Positions 28,588 through 38,352 of a DNA stretch of 64,000 nt are shown piece by piece; positions within the stretch are counted from its first letter, which is position 1; the number at the start of each line of letters is the position of its first letter. The notes beneath the pieces are model-generated. The model ran no database searches. It was given only the letters and a program-made list of their open reading frames with translations, and was not told where the DNA came from. The stretch spans positions 3,780,001 through 3,844,000 of the forward strand of contig CP073746.1 of NCBI GenBank assembly GCA_024397995.1, written 5' to 3'. Made by a program: the position numbers and the translations under genes. The DNA comes from a bacterium SCSIO 12827. Lineage in GTDB: Bacteria; Pseudomonadota; Alphaproteobacteria; Rhodospirillales; Casp-alpha2.

Positions 28588-29477
28588 GATGCCCCCATCG
28601 GCTGGCCGCCGCCCTGGCGCGCCAGGGCCTGGCGATGTTGCGTCTGGCGTTCGCGGCTGATGACCTCGCTGGCCAGGTTGAGATAGGCCCGCGACCCAGC
28701 GCAGGCAGTGTCATAGATCAGCACCGGGCGGCCGTGGGACGGGGCCTCGGAAATCCGCACGTTGCGGGGGATGACGGTCTCATAGACCTTGTCACCGAAA
28801 TGGTCTCGAACATCCGTTTCGACCATACCCGACAGGTTGTTGCGTTGATCGAACATGGTCAGGACGATGCCCTGGATTTCCAGATCCGCATTGAAGGCGG
28901 CGCGCACGCGCTCGATGGTCTGCATCAACTGGCTGACACCCTCCAGCGCAAAGAATTCGCACTGCAGCGGCACCAGGACCGCCTGCGCGGCGACCAGGGA
29001 ATTGACGGTCAGCAGGCCGAGCGCCGGCGGACAGTCGATCAACACGAAATCATAGGCCGGACCGGCGGCGGACACGGCCGCCTCCAGGCTCTGCTTCAGG
29101 AAATACTCGCGACCGTCCTCGTCGACCAATTCGACCTCAATCCCCGACAGGTCGATGCCCGAGGGCACGATGTCGAGATTGGGAATTTCCGTCGCCAAGG
29201 TCGCCGCCGCCAGGGGTTCCGCATGAATCAGCAGGTGATAGGAATTCACCGTCCGCTGCGCCCGGGCGATGCCCAGGCCCGTCGAGGCGTTGCCCTGAGG
29301 GTCAAGGTCGATGATCAGGACCCGATTGCCGACGGCGGCCAGCGCCGTACCCAGATTGATGGCGGTCGTCGTCTTACCGACCCCGCCCTTCTGATTGGCA
29401 ACCGCGATAATGCGCGGCAAGGCCGGGATATCCGGCACCGCGGGGCCGTTCAGGCCGTCGTAAAGGGGATCAGCCAT
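28584..29477 (-). CDS. parA: Chromosome-partitioning ATPase ParA
   Basis: A 297-residue deviant-Walker ATPase that forms the nucleoid gradient which moves ParB-parS. The deviant Walker A KGGVGKTT is at residues 30-37, with the signature lysine. A' (VLIIDLDPQGNASTGLG) and Walker B (FVLIDCPPALGLL) are also clear. ATG 29477 is preferred, overlapping rsmG by 8 nt; a TTG at 29489 would add four residues. The order is rsmG-parA-parB on the minus strand. Confidence 0.95.
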   Translation of the reverse strand: MADPLYDGLNGPAVPDIPALPRIIAVANQKGGVGKTTTAINLGTALAAVGNRVLIIDLDPQGNASTGLGIARAQRTVNSYHLLIHAEPLAAATLATEIPNLDIVPSGIDLSGIEVELVDEDGREYFLKQSLEAAVSAAGPAYDFVLIDCPPALGLLTVNSLVAAQAVLVPLQCEFFALEGVSQLMQTIERVRAAFNADLEIQGIVLTMFDQRNNLSGMVETDVRDHFGDKVYETVIPRNVRISEAPSHGRPVLIYDTACAGSRAYLNLASEVISRERQTQHRQALARQGGGQPMGAS

Positions 29478-30147
29478 GGCGTCGTTCAAGGTCCTTGATC
29501 AGGAGAATAACGCCCTCGGAATCACTCGCGCTGGGCATTTTCGTTGCGCGCATCTTCCAGGCTTTTTCCGATTCGGTCAATTCCGCATCACCGGTCTTTC
29601 CTTTTAAAAACAAAAGTTTTCCACCGGTTTTCAACAGGTTGTTCGACATTTCCAACAATTTGGGCAAAGGTGCCAGGGCCCGCGCGGTGATGACGTCATA
29701 ACCTTCCGCCCCGGTTTCCGCCATTTCCTCGATACGCCGGTTCTCGATCCGTGCATGGATGCCCATCAGTCGGTTAGCCTCGCGCAAGAACGCCGCCTTG
29801 CGGCTGTCGCTTTCGACCAGGTCGAGACAACCGCCCTCCCCCGCGCCAATGTCCAGCGCCGCCAGCACCAGGCCCGGCAGGCCCGCCCCCGATCCCAGAT
29901 CGCAAATCCGCAAGGGTTCCGCCGAAATCAAGGACGCCAACTGGCCGCAATCGAGGATATGCCGGTGCCAGATATCCGCCACCGTGGCCGGGCCGATCAG
30001 GTTGATGCGGCGCTGCCATTTGACCAAGGCCGCAACATAGGTCTCAAGACGCGCCCGGCGTCCGGCCCCGTCGGCGCCGTCGAGACCGAGGATGCGGGCG
30101 ACGTCCTCGGGCATTTGGGACGCGGGGTCGGGGCTCGATTGTTTCAC
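29470..30147 (-). CDS. rsmG: 16S rRNA (guanine-N7) methyltransferase RsmG (GidB)
   Basis: A 225-residue SAM-dependent enzyme that methylates G527 of 16S rRNA (E. coli numbering). The SAM-binding motif is ICDLGSGAGLPGLVLA; the preceding IWHRHILDCGQL and the later NLLKTGGKLLFLKGK are typical. The longest frame starts at GTG 30147, which lies inside a parS site. ATG at codon 12 (MPEDVARILG) is an alternative that would put parS just upstream. It is sandwiched between mnmG and parA. Confidence 0.92.
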   Translation of the reverse strand: MKQSSPDPASQMPEDVARILGLDGADGAGRRARLETYVAALVKWQRRINLIGPATVADIWHRHILDCGQLASLISAEPLRICDLGSGAGLPGLVLAALDIGAGEGGCLDLVESDSRKAAFLREANRLMGIHARIENRRIEEMAETGAEGYDVITARALAPLPKLLEMSNNLLKTGGKLLFLKGKTGDAELTESEKAWKMRATKMPSASDSEGVILLIKDLERRHG

Positions 30148-30155
30148 GTGAAACA
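30140..30155. other. parS centromere site 1
   Basis: TGTTTCACGTGAAACA, a perfect 16-bp palindrome identical to the consensus ParB binding site. It lies at the 5' end of rsmG, about 1.5 kb upstream of parB. Confidence 0.95.
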
Positions 30156-30199
30156 GTCTCTGTTCGGTTGGGGCCTATTCGGCCGATCGGATGGTTTGG

Positions 30200-32086
30200 T
30201 CAGGCGCTGAGACGGGCGTCCCGGCGTTTTACATGGGCAAGCAGGATGGTCAGGGCTGCCGGAGTCACGCCGGGCAGACGCGCCGCCGCCCCCAGGGTTG
30301 CCGGGCGGGCCTGCTTGAGCTTCTCACGGACCTCGTTGGACAGGCCGGAGATGGCATCATAATCCAGGGCGCCCGGCAGGGTCAGGCCCTCATCGCGACG
30401 GAAAGCACGGATGTCGGCGTCCTGGCGCATCAAGTACTGGCTGTAGCCCGCCTCGATGGTCAACTGGTCGAGGATTTCCGGGCGAAGTTCGGCAACCTCC
30501 GGCCAATGGGCCGCAATGGTCTCCGCCGTTACCCCCGGATAGGACAAAAGCGTCCAGGCGCTGCGCCGGGCGCCGTCCTGGTTGACCGCGAAACCGGCCT
30601 TGGCCAGCGTATTGGGGCTGGCCTCCAGGCGCTCCAGCATTCGGCGGCCCAGGGTCAAGGCCGTCTGCTTGCGGGCGAAGGCGCGCGCCCGGCCAGCATC
30701 CACGCAACCGATGCCCATGCCGAGCGGGGTCAGCCGCTGATCCGCATTGTCGGCCCGCAACTTCAGGCGGTATTCGGCACGCGAGGTGAACATCCGGTAG
30801 GGCTCACGGGTGCCGAGAGTCACCAGATCATCGATCATCACGCCGATATAAGCATCGGCGCGGTCGAGCACGAAATCCCGGACGGGCCCTGCCCCGCCGC
30901 CGGCCCCCGCGCGGATCGCCGCGTTGATCCCGGCGATCAGGCCCTGGGCCCCCGCCTCTTCATATCCGGTGGTCCCGTTGATCTGACCGGCCAGGAACAG
31001 GCCCGGCACCCGATGGGTTTCCAGGGTCGGCGTCAACTGCCGCGGATCGACGAAATCATACTCGATGGCATAACCCGGGCGGATCATTTCGGCCTTTTCC
31101 AGGCCCGGGATGGTTTTCAGCATTGCGAGCTGCACGTCTTTCGGCAGCGAGGTCGAAATGCCGTTCGGGTAGACCGTGGGATCATCCAGGCCCTCGGGCT
31201 CGAGGAAAATCTGATGGCGTTCGCGATCGGCAAAGCGCACGACCTTGTCCTCGATGGACGGGCAATAGCGGGGGCCTTTGCTTTCGATCTGTCCCGAATA
31301 CATGGGCGACCGGTGGATGTTGTCACGGATCAGGGCATGGGTCGCCGGGGTCGTTTCGGTGATGCCGCAGGCGATCTGCGGCGTGGTGATGGCCTCCGTC
31401 AGATAGGAAAAGGGCACCGGTGGCGTATCGCCCAACTGTTTGTCCAAACCCGCCCAGTCAATGGTGCGCCCGTCCAAGCGGGCCGGCGTGCCGGTCTTGA
31501 GGCGGCCAAGGTCGAAGCCCAGACGCCGGAAGGTATAGCTGAGGCCGATCGCCGGCTTGTCCCCCACCCGCCCGGCGGGAATGCGTGTTTCACCGATGTG
31601 GATCAGACCGCGCAGAAAGGTGCCCGTGGTGATGATCACGGCGGCGGCGGCGAATTCCCGCCCGTCCTCGGCCCGCACCCCGGTCAAGTCGCCGTCGGCG
31701 CCGAACATCAAGTCGTCGGCCCCGGCCTCGATAATCGTCAGATTCTCGGTTTCCGCCAGGATGTCCTGCACGGCCAGGCGGTACAGTTTACGGTCGGCCT
31801 GGGCCCGGGGGCCCCAGACCGCCGGGCCCTTAGACTTGTTGAGCATACGGAACTGAATGCCGCCCCGGTCGATGGCGCGGCCCATGACGCCGTCAAGGGC
31901 ATCGATCTCGCGCACCAGCTGGCCCTTGGCCAGCCCCCCGATCGCCGGATTGCAGGACATTTCCCCGATGGTCGCGGCCTTATGAGTCAGCAGCAGCGTC
32001 GCGGCCCCCTGGCGCGCCGACGCCGCGGCCGCCTCGGTTCCGGCGTGCCCACCGCCCACCACAATGACATCGAAAGTCCGGTCCAT
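30200..32086 (-). CDS. mnmG: tRNA uridine-34 carboxymethylaminomethyl synthase subunit MnmG (GidA)
   Basis: A 628-residue FAD protein that works with MnmE to modify the wobble uridine of certain tRNAs. The FAD motif is [14 protein letters not shown]. The family signatures [20 protein letters not shown] and [15 protein letters not shown], and the catalytic-type Cys in those segments, are present. The C-terminal helical domain ([20 protein letters not shown]) is intact. ATG 32086 gives the canonical [11 protein letters not shown] start. It is separated from mnmE by a 403-bp gap with a second parS. Confidence 0.96.
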   Translation of the reverse strand: MDRTFDVIVVGGGHAGTEAAAASARQGAATLLLTHKAATIGEMSCNPAIGGLAKGQLVREIDALDGVMGRAIDRGGIQFRMLNKSKGPAVWGPRAQADRKLYRLAVQDILAETENLTIIEAGADDLMFGADGDLTGVRAEDGREFAAAAVIITTGTFLRGLIHIGETRIPAGRVGDKPAIGLSYTFRRLGFDLGRLKTGTPARLDGRTIDWAGLDKQLGDTPPVPFSYLTEAITTPQIACGITETTPATHALIRDNIHRSPMYSGQIESKGPRYCPSIEDKVVRFADRERHQIFLEPEGLDDPTVYPNGISTSLPKDVQLAMLKTIPGLEKAEMIRPGYAIEYDFVDPRQLTPTLETHRVPGLFLAGQINGTTGYEEAGAQGLIAGINAAIRAGAGGGAGPVRDFVLDRADAYIGVMIDDLVTLGTREPYRMFTSRAEYRLKLRADNADQRLTPLGMGIGCVDAGRARAFARKQTALTLGRRMLERLEASPNTLAKAGFAVNQDGARRSAWTLLSYPGVTAETIAAHWPEVAELRPEILDQLTIEAGYSQYLMRQDADIRAFRRDEGLTLPGALDYDAISGLSNEVREKLKQARPATLGAAARLPGVTPAALTILLAHVKRRDARLSA

Positions 32087-32301
32087 GGACCGCCTGCCTG
32101 ACCTGTTCCGGGAAATCCCACTTCCGCCCCGCCCATGGCGCGGAAACACAGGCCGGAATGTAGGAACCCCGCTGATCCAAGTCAAATACCTTCGCGGGAC
32201 GCCTAAACGGGGCGCAGCGATGCCTTGACGCCCCGCCCAAGAACCATTTCACCGGCGAAGACCGGCTTACAGGCACTCAAACAAACCCTCGGAGAGCGGA
32301 A

Positions 32302-32317
32302 TGTTTCACGTGAAACA
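32302..32317. other. parS centromere site 2
   Basis: TGTTTCACGTGAAACA, a second perfect 16-bp parS, upstream of mnmG and 2.16 kb from site 1. Both sites are followed 9-10 bp later by the same 11-mer, GGTTGGGGCCT. Confidence 0.95.
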
Positions 32318-32425
32318 TTCTGTCTGGGTTGGGGCCTCAGGTGGGCAAACGAGATGCCAAACACGGGAGTCCAGCGAAATAGGAAATTCAATTAATGCAT
32401 TTTGAAAATATCAAGTCAGCTTCAT

Positions 32426-32453
32426 GGTATAGCTGTGTGATCAATTCACGCAA
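32426..32453 (-). promoter_or_regulatory. Candidate sigma70-type promoter for mnmG-rsmG-parAB
   Basis: Reading the minus strand: TTGCGT, a 16-bp spacer, then TATACC. Each hexamer matches consensus at four of six bases. It lies in the AT-rich block and would give a leader of about 330 nt that carries parS. Confidence 0.35.
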
Positions 32454-32489
32454 TATATAGTGGGTAATAAGTTAGATATCTTAAGTTGA

Positions 32490-33845
32490 TCATTTACCGA
32501 TACAGAAGTCGGCGAAGATCACATCGAGCAAATCCTCCACATCAACCCGCCCTGTGATCCGGCCGATCGCCCGCGCGGCAAGCCGCAGGTCCTCGGCCAC
32601 CAGCTCCGGCCCCCGCGCCGACCAACCGTCCAGGGCTTGGGCCAGGGCAGTCCCCGCTTCTTCCAAGGCATGGCGGTGACGCGCCCGCGTCGGGCCCGGC
32701 GAAGACCCCGTTCCGGCCACGGCAAGGCTCCGGACTGCCTCCGTCAAGCGGGCGATGAAGTCGTCCACCCCCGCCCCGGTGCGGGCCGAGAGGACGACCA
32801 CGGGCGCCCCATCCAGATCCCCCGCATCACCGACCGGCGCCAGATCCGCCTTGTTGACCAGGACCAATGCCCGGCCGTCCGCCGCCAGGGCGCGCAGATC
32901 ATCCGGTACGTTCGGCCAGTCGGCGCGGTCGAGAACGATCAGTTTAAGGTCCGCCCTGTCGGCCCGCGCCGCCGCCCGGCGCACACCCTCACGCTCGACC
33001 GCGTCCGTGCTGTCACGCAGGCCCGCCGTATCGGCAACGATGACCGGCACCCCGCCGAGGTCGAGATGCACCTCGATCACGTCCCGGGTCGTACCCGCGG
33101 TTTCCGACACAATGGCCGCGTCCCGCCCGGCCAGCAGGTTCAGCAAGGTCGATTTGCCCGCGTTGGGCCGGCCGAGCAGGGCCAGATGCACCCCGGCGCG
33201 GAGCCGCTCCCCCCCCCGTCCATCGTCGAGATGGGCCGCAATCTCGCCCGCCAGCACCACCAGGGCATCCCGGGCGGCGCGGTCGATGTCTTCCGGCAGG
33301 TCCTCATCGGCGAAATCGATCCCGGCCTCGACATGCGCGATGGCGGCGATCAGCCGTGTCCGCCAGCCTTCGTAGATCTGTCCAAGCGCCCCCGCCGCCT
33401 GATCCAGGGCCTGGCGCCGCTGTTCCGAGGTTTCCGCCGCGACCAGGTCGGCGATGGCTTCCGCCTGGGTCAGGTCCAGCCGACCGTTGAGGAAGGCGCG
33501 GCGTGTGAACTCCCCGGCCTCCGCCGGGCGCAGGCCCGGTATGCGGCCAAGCACCGACAACACCCCCTCAACCACAGCCGGCCCCCCATGCAGGTGGAAC
33601 TCCACGACATCTTCCCCGGTAAAGCTCCCGGGGCCGGGAAAGCTTAGGACCAGAGCCTGGTCGAGGGTTTCGCCGCTGTCCGGATCGTGAAGATCGCGCA
33701 GGGATGCCATGCGGGGCGCGGGCATATGCCTGCCCGGCGTCAGCGCCGCCAGGGTGTCTCCCGCCCCGGGACCGGACAGGCGAACGACCGCGACGCCCGC
33801 CCGGGCGCCGCCGCTTGCCAATGCAAAAATGGTATGGTCGCTCAC
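32490..33845 (-). CDS. mnmE: tRNA modification GTPase MnmE (TrmE)
   Basis: A 451-residue potassium-activated GTPase, partner of MnmG. An N-terminal folate-binding domain comes first (ALASGGARAGVAVVRLSGP). The inserted G domain has the P-loop GRPNAGKST near residue 225, the ETAGTTRD switch, DTAGLRD and NKAD. The protein ends in the conserved CIGK, whose Cys is required for the modification. The order mnmE-mnmG-rsmG-parA-parB on one strand is the classical origin-linked set. Confidence 0.96.
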   Translation of the reverse strand: MSDHTIFALASGGARAGVAVVRLSGPGAGDTLAALTPGRHMPAPRMASLRDLHDPDSGETLDQALVLSFPGPGSFTGEDVVEFHLHGGPAVVEGVLSVLGRIPGLRPAEAGEFTRRAFLNGRLDLTQAEAIADLVAAETSEQRRQALDQAAGALGQIYEGWRTRLIAAIAHVEAGIDFADEDLPEDIDRAARDALVVLAGEIAAHLDDGRGGERLRAGVHLALLGRPNAGKSTLLNLLAGRDAAIVSETAGTTRDVIEVHLDLGGVPVIVADTAGLRDSTDAVEREGVRRAAARADRADLKLIVLDRADWPNVPDDLRALAADGRALVLVNKADLAPVGDAGDLDGAPVVVLSARTGAGVDDFIARLTEAVRSLAVAGTGSSPGPTRARHRHALEEAGTALAQALDGWSARGPELVAEDLRLAARAIGRITGRVDVEDLLDVIFADFCIGK

Positions 33846-33876
33846 CGGCCCCCCTCGGCTGCTCGGCCGGGGTCCC

Positions 33877-34248
33877 CTACTTGGCTTTTTCCGGATCGTC
33901 CCCGGGGCGCAGCATCAAATCCGGCACCCGGCCGCCGTCCCGCACATGGGCCTCCAAAACTCGATCCACGTCTTCCCGCGTGGCGCAGCGGTACCACACA
34001 CCCTCGGGATAAATCACCAGGGTCGGGCCCAGTTCGCAACGATCGAGACAGCCCGCCGAATTCACCCGCACCCCCTTGATGCCCAACTCCTTGGCGCGCG
34101 CTTTCATGTAATCGCGCAGCTTCACCGATCCCTTTGCGGCGCAGCTTCCCCGGGGATGGCCTTCCGGGCGTTCATTGGTGCAGAAGAAAACATGGCGGTC
34201 GTAGAACAGAGGCGGATCTCCTACCTCATCGTGTTGGGCGTCGCTCAC
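33877..34248 (-). CDS. (2Fe-2S) ferredoxin-like protein, thioredoxin-fold type
   Basis: A 123-residue protein like the C-terminal NuoE-type / clostridial [2Fe-2S] ferredoxins. The first two cluster cysteines are in VFFCTNERPEG and PRGSCAAKGS, the last two in NSAGCLDRCELGP. The IYPEGVWY strand follows, as usual. It probably serves as an electron carrier; the partner is unknown. The start is GTG 34248, which overlaps the stop of the DUF6489 gene (GTGA), so the two are translationally coupled. Confidence 0.82.
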   Translation of the reverse strand: MSDAQHDEVGDPPLFYDRHVFFCTNERPEGHPRGSCAAKGSVKLRDYMKARAKELGIKGVRVNSAGCLDRCELGPTLVIYPEGVWYRCATREDVDRVLEAHVRDGGRVPDLMLRPGDDPEKAK

Positions 34249-34523
34249 TTGGTATCGTCCTTCTTGGTGGTCTTGGCCTGGCCCTCGTCTCCGGACATGG
34301 CCGACATCTGATTCCAGAACATCTTCTGAAGCTGTTCGAACCCCTGGACCCCGGCGGGGAACCAGGTATTGAACATGGTTTCCGGATCTAGCGCGGACAG
34401 GTTCGCCTTCATCCGCTCCTCCAGGTCCTTCATCAAGGCATCCTGCATGGGCTTCACGTCGGGCAGGCCGAGGAACTTGCGGGCCTCTTCCGGGGTGCAG
34501 TCGATGTTCACGGTAATCTTCAT
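34245..34523 (-). CDS. Small DUF6489-like protein
   Basis: A 92-residue protein beginning MKITVNIDCTPEEARKFLGL, a pattern of a conserved alphaproteobacterial family annotated as DUF6489. The body is an amphipathic helix (MQDALMKDLEERMKANLSAL) and a segment with aromatic residues (MFNTWFPAGVQGFEQLQKMF). No catalytic motif or membrane segment is seen, and no function is known to me. A GAGGAAGAGGCGAG ribosome region precedes the ATG. It is coupled to the downstream ferredoxin. Confidence 0.75.
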   Translation of the reverse strand: MKITVNIDCTPEEARKFLGLPDVKPMQDALMKDLEERMKANLSALDPETMFNTWFPAGVQGFEQLQKMFWNQMSAMSGDEGQAKTTKKDDTK

Positions 34524-34675
34524 GGGTCTCGCCTCTTCCTCGCCCGCGGGCCGCCCGGAGGCGATCCTTTGCAATGGCGAATAACAGCTTGTATGCAGGA
34601 CACGGCACCCCAACCTAGCCAGGAGACGCGCCCGTGGCAATCGGCCATCAAACGCGCGGCCAAAGCGGAGCATTC

Positions 34676-36718
34676 ATGAGCGACAACCTACTCGGCAAAG
34701 AGACCAGCCCCTACCTCCTGCAGCACAAGGACAACCCGGTGCATTGGCGGCCCTGGGGTCCGGAAGCCCTGGCCGAAGCCCGCGACGGCAATAAGCCGAT
34801 CCTGTTGTCCGTGGGTTACGCCGCCTGCCACTGGTGCCATGTCATGGCCCACGAAAGCTTCGAGAACCCGGCCATCGCCAAGGTCATGAACCGCCACTTC
34901 GTGAACATCAAGGTCGACCGCGAAGAACGCCCCGACCTGGACAACATCTACCAGAGCGCGCTTGCCATGATGGGCGAGCACGGCGGCTGGCCGCTGACCA
35001 TGTTCCTGACCCCGGACCTGGAGCCGTTCTGGGGCGGCACCTATTTCCCGCCGGAACCGCGGTATGGCCGTCCCGGGTTCCCGCAGGTTCTGGAAAGCCT
35101 GGCCGCCACCTACCGGGACGAGCCCGCCAAGATCGCCGACAACGCAAAGCGCATGCGCGATGCCTTGTCCTCCCTCGCCAGGCCAAAGGGCGGCGGGACC
35201 ATGACCCTGGCCGCGCTTGACGACGTCGCCCTGCAGATGCTGCGTTTCGTCGACCCCGTCAACGGCGGCACCCATGGCGCGCCCAAGTTTCCCCAGCCCA
35301 ATTTCTTCCAGGCCCTATGGCGGGCCTTTATCCGCACCCGCGGCCCGATGTACCGCGAGGCCGTGACCGCGACCCTGGCCAACATCTGTCAGGGCGGGAT
35401 CTATGATCACCTGGGCGGCGGCTTCGCCCGCTATTCCGTGGATGCGGAATGGCTGGTCCCGCATTTCGAGAAGATGCTCTACGATAATGCCCTTTTGGTC
35501 GAGCTGATGTCAGAGGTCTGGCCCTTGCTCGACCCCGGCCCCAAGGCCGATCTGTTCCGCCTGCGCACGGCAGAAACCATTGACTGGATGCTGGCCGACA
35601 TGCGCTCCGCCGATGATCCCGCCGCCCCCTTCGCCTTTGTTTCCGCCTACGACGCGGATTCGGAAGGGGTCGAAGGCAAATACTATGTCTGGACCGAGGC
35701 CGAGATCGACGCCCTTCTGGGTCACGACGCGGCGACATTCAAACAAGCCTATGACGTTACCTCCGGAGGAAACTGGGAAGGCAACACCATCCTCAACCGT
35801 TCCGCCGATGCCGATTTCGGAAACCCGGAACGGGAAGCCATGCTGGAAAGATGCCGCACGATCCTGCTGCCCGAGCGGTCAAAGCGCGTGCCGCCCATGC
35901 GCGACGACAAGGTATTGGTTGATTGGAACGGCCTGGCCGTCGCCTCCTTGACCAAGGCCGCCGCCGTGTTCGGCCGACCCGATTGGCTGGCCACGGCCGC
36001 AGGGGTCTTCGCCTTCATCCGGGAAAACCTCATGGACGGCGACCGCCTGTTCCATACCTGGTGCGCCGACAAGGCCGCCCATCCAGGCGTACTGGAAGAT
36101 TACGCCAATTTGGCCCGCGCGGCCCTGGCCCTGCATCAAGCCACCGGCGACACAACCTACCTAGCCCATGCGAAATCCCTGACCGCCGTGCTCGACCTGC
36201 ACTTCTGGGATGCGGACAACGGCGGCTACTTCATGGCCGCCGACGACACGGCGGACCTCCTGACCCGATCCAAGCCCGTCCACGACAACGCCGTGCCCTG
36301 CGGCAACGGCACCATGGTCGAGGTCCTGGCCCGCCTGTATCACCTGACGGGCGACCCCGCCTATCGTGACCGCGCCGACGCCCTGATCACCGCCCTCGCC
36401 CCGGAAGAGGTCAACAACCTCGCCCATCAAACCACCTTCCAGACCGGGTTCGAGATTCTCGAGAACGCCGTGCAGGTCACCGTCGCCGGATCTGGGGACG
36501 CCGCGTCCACCCTCGCCACCGCCGCCCTAGCCTCGGGCCACCCGCGCCTGGTGCTGCTGCGCACGGTTGACGGTACTGACCTGCCGTCCGGCCATCCCGC
36601 CGCCGGTAAAGGGCCGGTCGACGGCACCGCCGCCGCCTATCTTTGCAAGGGTGCGACCTGTTCCCTGCCGATGACCGATCCAGGGGCCCTGTCCCAGGCC
36701 CTCGCCACCAAGACATGA
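34676..36718 (+). CDS. Thioredoxin-domain protein of the DUF255/YyaL (SPATA20) family
   Basis: A 680-residue protein. The N-terminal 160 residues are a thioredoxin-like DUF255 domain with CHWC at residues 51-54 ([16 protein letters not shown]) and the DREERPDLD segment. A long alpha/alpha-barrel like six-hairpin glycosidases or epimerases follows ([44 protein letters not shown]). The exact reaction is not established for the family. ATG 34676 begins the conserved SPYLLQH. Its stop overlaps the ogt start (ATGA). Confidence 0.9.
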   Translation: MSDNLLGKETSPYLLQHKDNPVHWRPWGPEALAEARDGNKPILLSVGYAACHWCHVMAHESFENPAIAKVMNRHFVNIKVDREERPDLDNIYQSALAMMGEHGGWPLTMFLTPDLEPFWGGTYFPPEPRYGRPGFPQVLESLAATYRDEPAKIADNAKRMRDALSSLARPKGGGTMTLAALDDVALQMLRFVDPVNGGTHGAPKFPQPNFFQALWRAFIRTRGPMYREAVTATLANICQGGIYDHLGGGFARYSVDAEWLVPHFEKMLYDNALLVELMSEVWPLLDPGPKADLFRLRTAETIDWMLADMRSADDPAAPFAFVSAYDADSEGVEGKYYVWTEAEIDALLGHDAATFKQAYDVTSGGNWEGNTILNRSADADFGNPEREAMLERCRTILLPERSKRVPPMRDDKVLVDWNGLAVASLTKAAAVFGRPDWLATAAGVFAFIRENLMDGDRLFHTWCADKAAHPGVLEDYANLARAALALHQATGDTTYLAHAKSLTAVLDLHFWDADNGGYFMAADDTADLLTRSKPVHDNAVPCGNGTMVEVLARLYHLTGDPAYRDRADALITALAPEEVNNLAHQTTFQTGFEILENAVQVTVAGSGDAASTLATAALASGHPRLVLLRTVDGTDLPSGHPAAGKGPVDGTAAAYLCKGATCSLPMTDPGALSQALATKT

Positions 36719-37176
36719 GCGATTTCTACACCTCCATGAACTCCCCGGTCGGGCCCTTGACCCTGTTCGAGGACCAGGGGGCGCTCACGGCTCTTGAATG
36801 GGGCCGCGCCCCGGCATCCCGCTCGACCCCCTTGCTGAACGAAGCGACGCGTCAGCTGACGGCCTATTTCGACGGCAGCCTCAAGGATTTCGATCTGCCC
36901 CTCGCCCCCGTCGGCGGGACGGCGTTTCAACACCGCGTATGGCAGGCCATGCTGGACATCCCCTATGGCCGGACCGAAACCTACGGCGAGATGGCCGACC
37001 GCATCGGCGGCGTGGCCCGGGCGGTCGGTGGCGCCTGCGGCGCAAATCCCCTGCCCATCCTAATTCCCTGCCATCGGGTCACCGGCGCCGGCGGGCGCAT
37101 GACCGGCTATTCCGCCGGGGAAGGCGTCGAGACCAAACGCGCCTTATTGCAGCTTGAAGGGGCGACCCTGATTTAG
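36715..37176 (+). CDS. ogt: Methylated-DNA--protein-cysteine methyltransferase
   Basis: A 153-residue suicide DNA-repair enzyme that takes alkyl groups from O6-alkylguanine. The acceptor Cys is in the hallmark PIPCHRV-type segment ([15 protein letters not shown]). The helix-turn-helix region ([20 protein letters not shown]) and the asparagine of CGANP are intact. Length is typical for Ogt rather than Ada. It overlaps the preceding gene by 4 nt and must be co-translated with it. Confidence 0.93.
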   Translation: MSDFYTSMNSPVGPLTLFEDQGALTALEWGRAPASRSTPLLNEATRQLTAYFDGSLKDFDLPLAPVGGTAFQHRVWQAMLDIPYGRTETYGEMADRIGGVARAVGGACGANPLPILIPCHRVTGAGGRMTGYSAGEGVETKRALLQLEGATLI

Positions 37177-37299
37177 CGCCGACAAATCCCGTCAACGGGC
37201 TTGCACCGGACCCCGCCCGTAACCAAGATACCGCCACATACCGAAAAAACACCCAGGGCGACCAACCGCCCGGGACCACCATCAAGGAGGAGTTTTCCC

Positions 37300-38274
37300 A
37301 TGACCAAGGCCATCCGCATTCATGAAACCGGCGGCCCCGAAGTCCTCAAATACGAGGACGTGGACGTCGGCGATCCCGGTAAGGGCGAGATCCGCATCCG
37401 CCAGACCGCCTGCGGCCTCAACTTCATCGACATCTACCTGCGCACGGGCCTGTACCCGCTCGACAACTTCCCGGAAATCATCGGGATGGAAGCCGCCGGC
37501 GTGGTCGAATCCGTGGGCGAAGGCGTGACCGACAAGAAGGTCGGTGACCGCGTCGCCTATCCGATGCTGAAGGGCGGCTATACCCAGGCGCGCAACATTC
37601 CCTCCTGGAAGGCCGTGCACCTGCCCGACGCGATCGACGACCAGACCGCCGCCGCGATGATGCTGAAAGGCATGACCGCTCATTACCTGCTGCATCGCAC
37701 CTATCCGGTGAAACCGGGCGACGCCGTCCTGGTTTATGCCGCCGCCGGCGGGGTCGGCCAGATCCTCTGCCAATGGGGCAAGGCGCTGGGCGCCACCGTG
37801 ATCGGCTGCGTCGGATCCGAAGAAAAGGCCGAAATCGCCAAGGCCGCGGGCGCTGCCCATACCATCAACTATTCGACCGAGAACATCGCCGAGAAGGCCA
37901 AGGAATACACCGGCGGCGAAGGCGTCGCCGCGGCCTATGACAGTATCGGCAAGGCGACCTTCATGGCCTCGCTCGATTCCCTGCGCCCGTTCGGCGTGCT
38001 GGCGACCTACGGCAATGCGTCCGGTCCGGTCGATCCGATCAGCCCGGCCATCCTCGGGCCCAAGGGATCGCTCTACCTGACCCGCCCGACGCTCGCGACC
38101 CATACCCGCAACCCGGAAGTCCTGGCCGAAGGGGCCAATGCCCTGTTCGACGCCGTGACCTCCGGCAAGGTCAAGATCAACATCAACCAGACCTATCCGC
38201 TGGCCGACGTGGCCAAGGCGCATACGGACCTGGAAGCCCGCAAGACCACGGGCTCGAGCGTGCTGATCCCCTGA
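37300..38274 (+). CDS. qor: NADPH:quinone oxidoreductase, zeta-crystallin type
   Basis: A 324-residue zinc-free MDR-family enzyme. The GroES-like N-terminal part has CGLNFIDIYLRTGLYP; the Rossmann part has VLVYAAAGGVGQILCQW for NADPH. It reduces quinones by one- or two-electron transfer. The structural and catalytic zinc cysteines of alcohol dehydrogenases are absent, as expected. A strong AAGGAGGAG ribosome site precedes ATG 37300. A shared terminator separates it from convergent rho. Confidence 0.92.
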   Translation: MTKAIRIHETGGPEVLKYEDVDVGDPGKGEIRIRQTACGLNFIDIYLRTGLYPLDNFPEIIGMEAAGVVESVGEGVTDKKVGDRVAYPMLKGGYTQARNIPSWKAVHLPDAIDDQTAAAMMLKGMTAHYLLHRTYPVKPGDAVLVYAAAGGVGQILCQWGKALGATVIGCVGSEEKAEIAKAAGAAHTINYSTENIAEKAKEYTGGEGVAAAYDSIGKATFMASLDSLRPFGVLATYGNASGPVDPISPAILGPKGSLYLTRPTLATHTRNPEVLAEGANALFDAVTSGKVKININQTYPLADVAKAHTDLEARKTTGSSVLIP

Positions 38275-38297
38275 TCGGGCTCACCGCCTGAAAACAG

Positions 38298-38329
38298 AAA
38301 CGCCGGCGAGGGAAACCCCGCCGGCGTTT
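38298..38329. terminator. Bidirectional terminator between qor and rho
   Basis: An 11-bp stem (AAACGCCGGCG / CGCCGGCGTTT), extended by GGG-AAA-CCC across a bulged A. T-rich sequence on the right and A-rich sequence on the left let it serve both qor and rho. Confidence 0.88.
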
Positions 38330-38352
38330 TTGATTCGATCTATTGGCCGGGA

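Larger units (their letters stand above)
32087..32489. other. mnmE-mnmG intergenic region with parS and an AT-rich block
   Basis: This 403-bp gap has a perfect parS at 32302-32317 and a strikingly AT-rich stretch at about 32384-32489 in an otherwise GC-rich chromosome. A candidate mnmG promoter on the minus strand lies in that stretch. I see no gene in it. Confidence 0.6.

Noticed and set aside
30191-32101. A 636-codon open frame antisense to mnmG
   Set aside because: mnmG is certain; the antisense product has no domain or plausible start signal.
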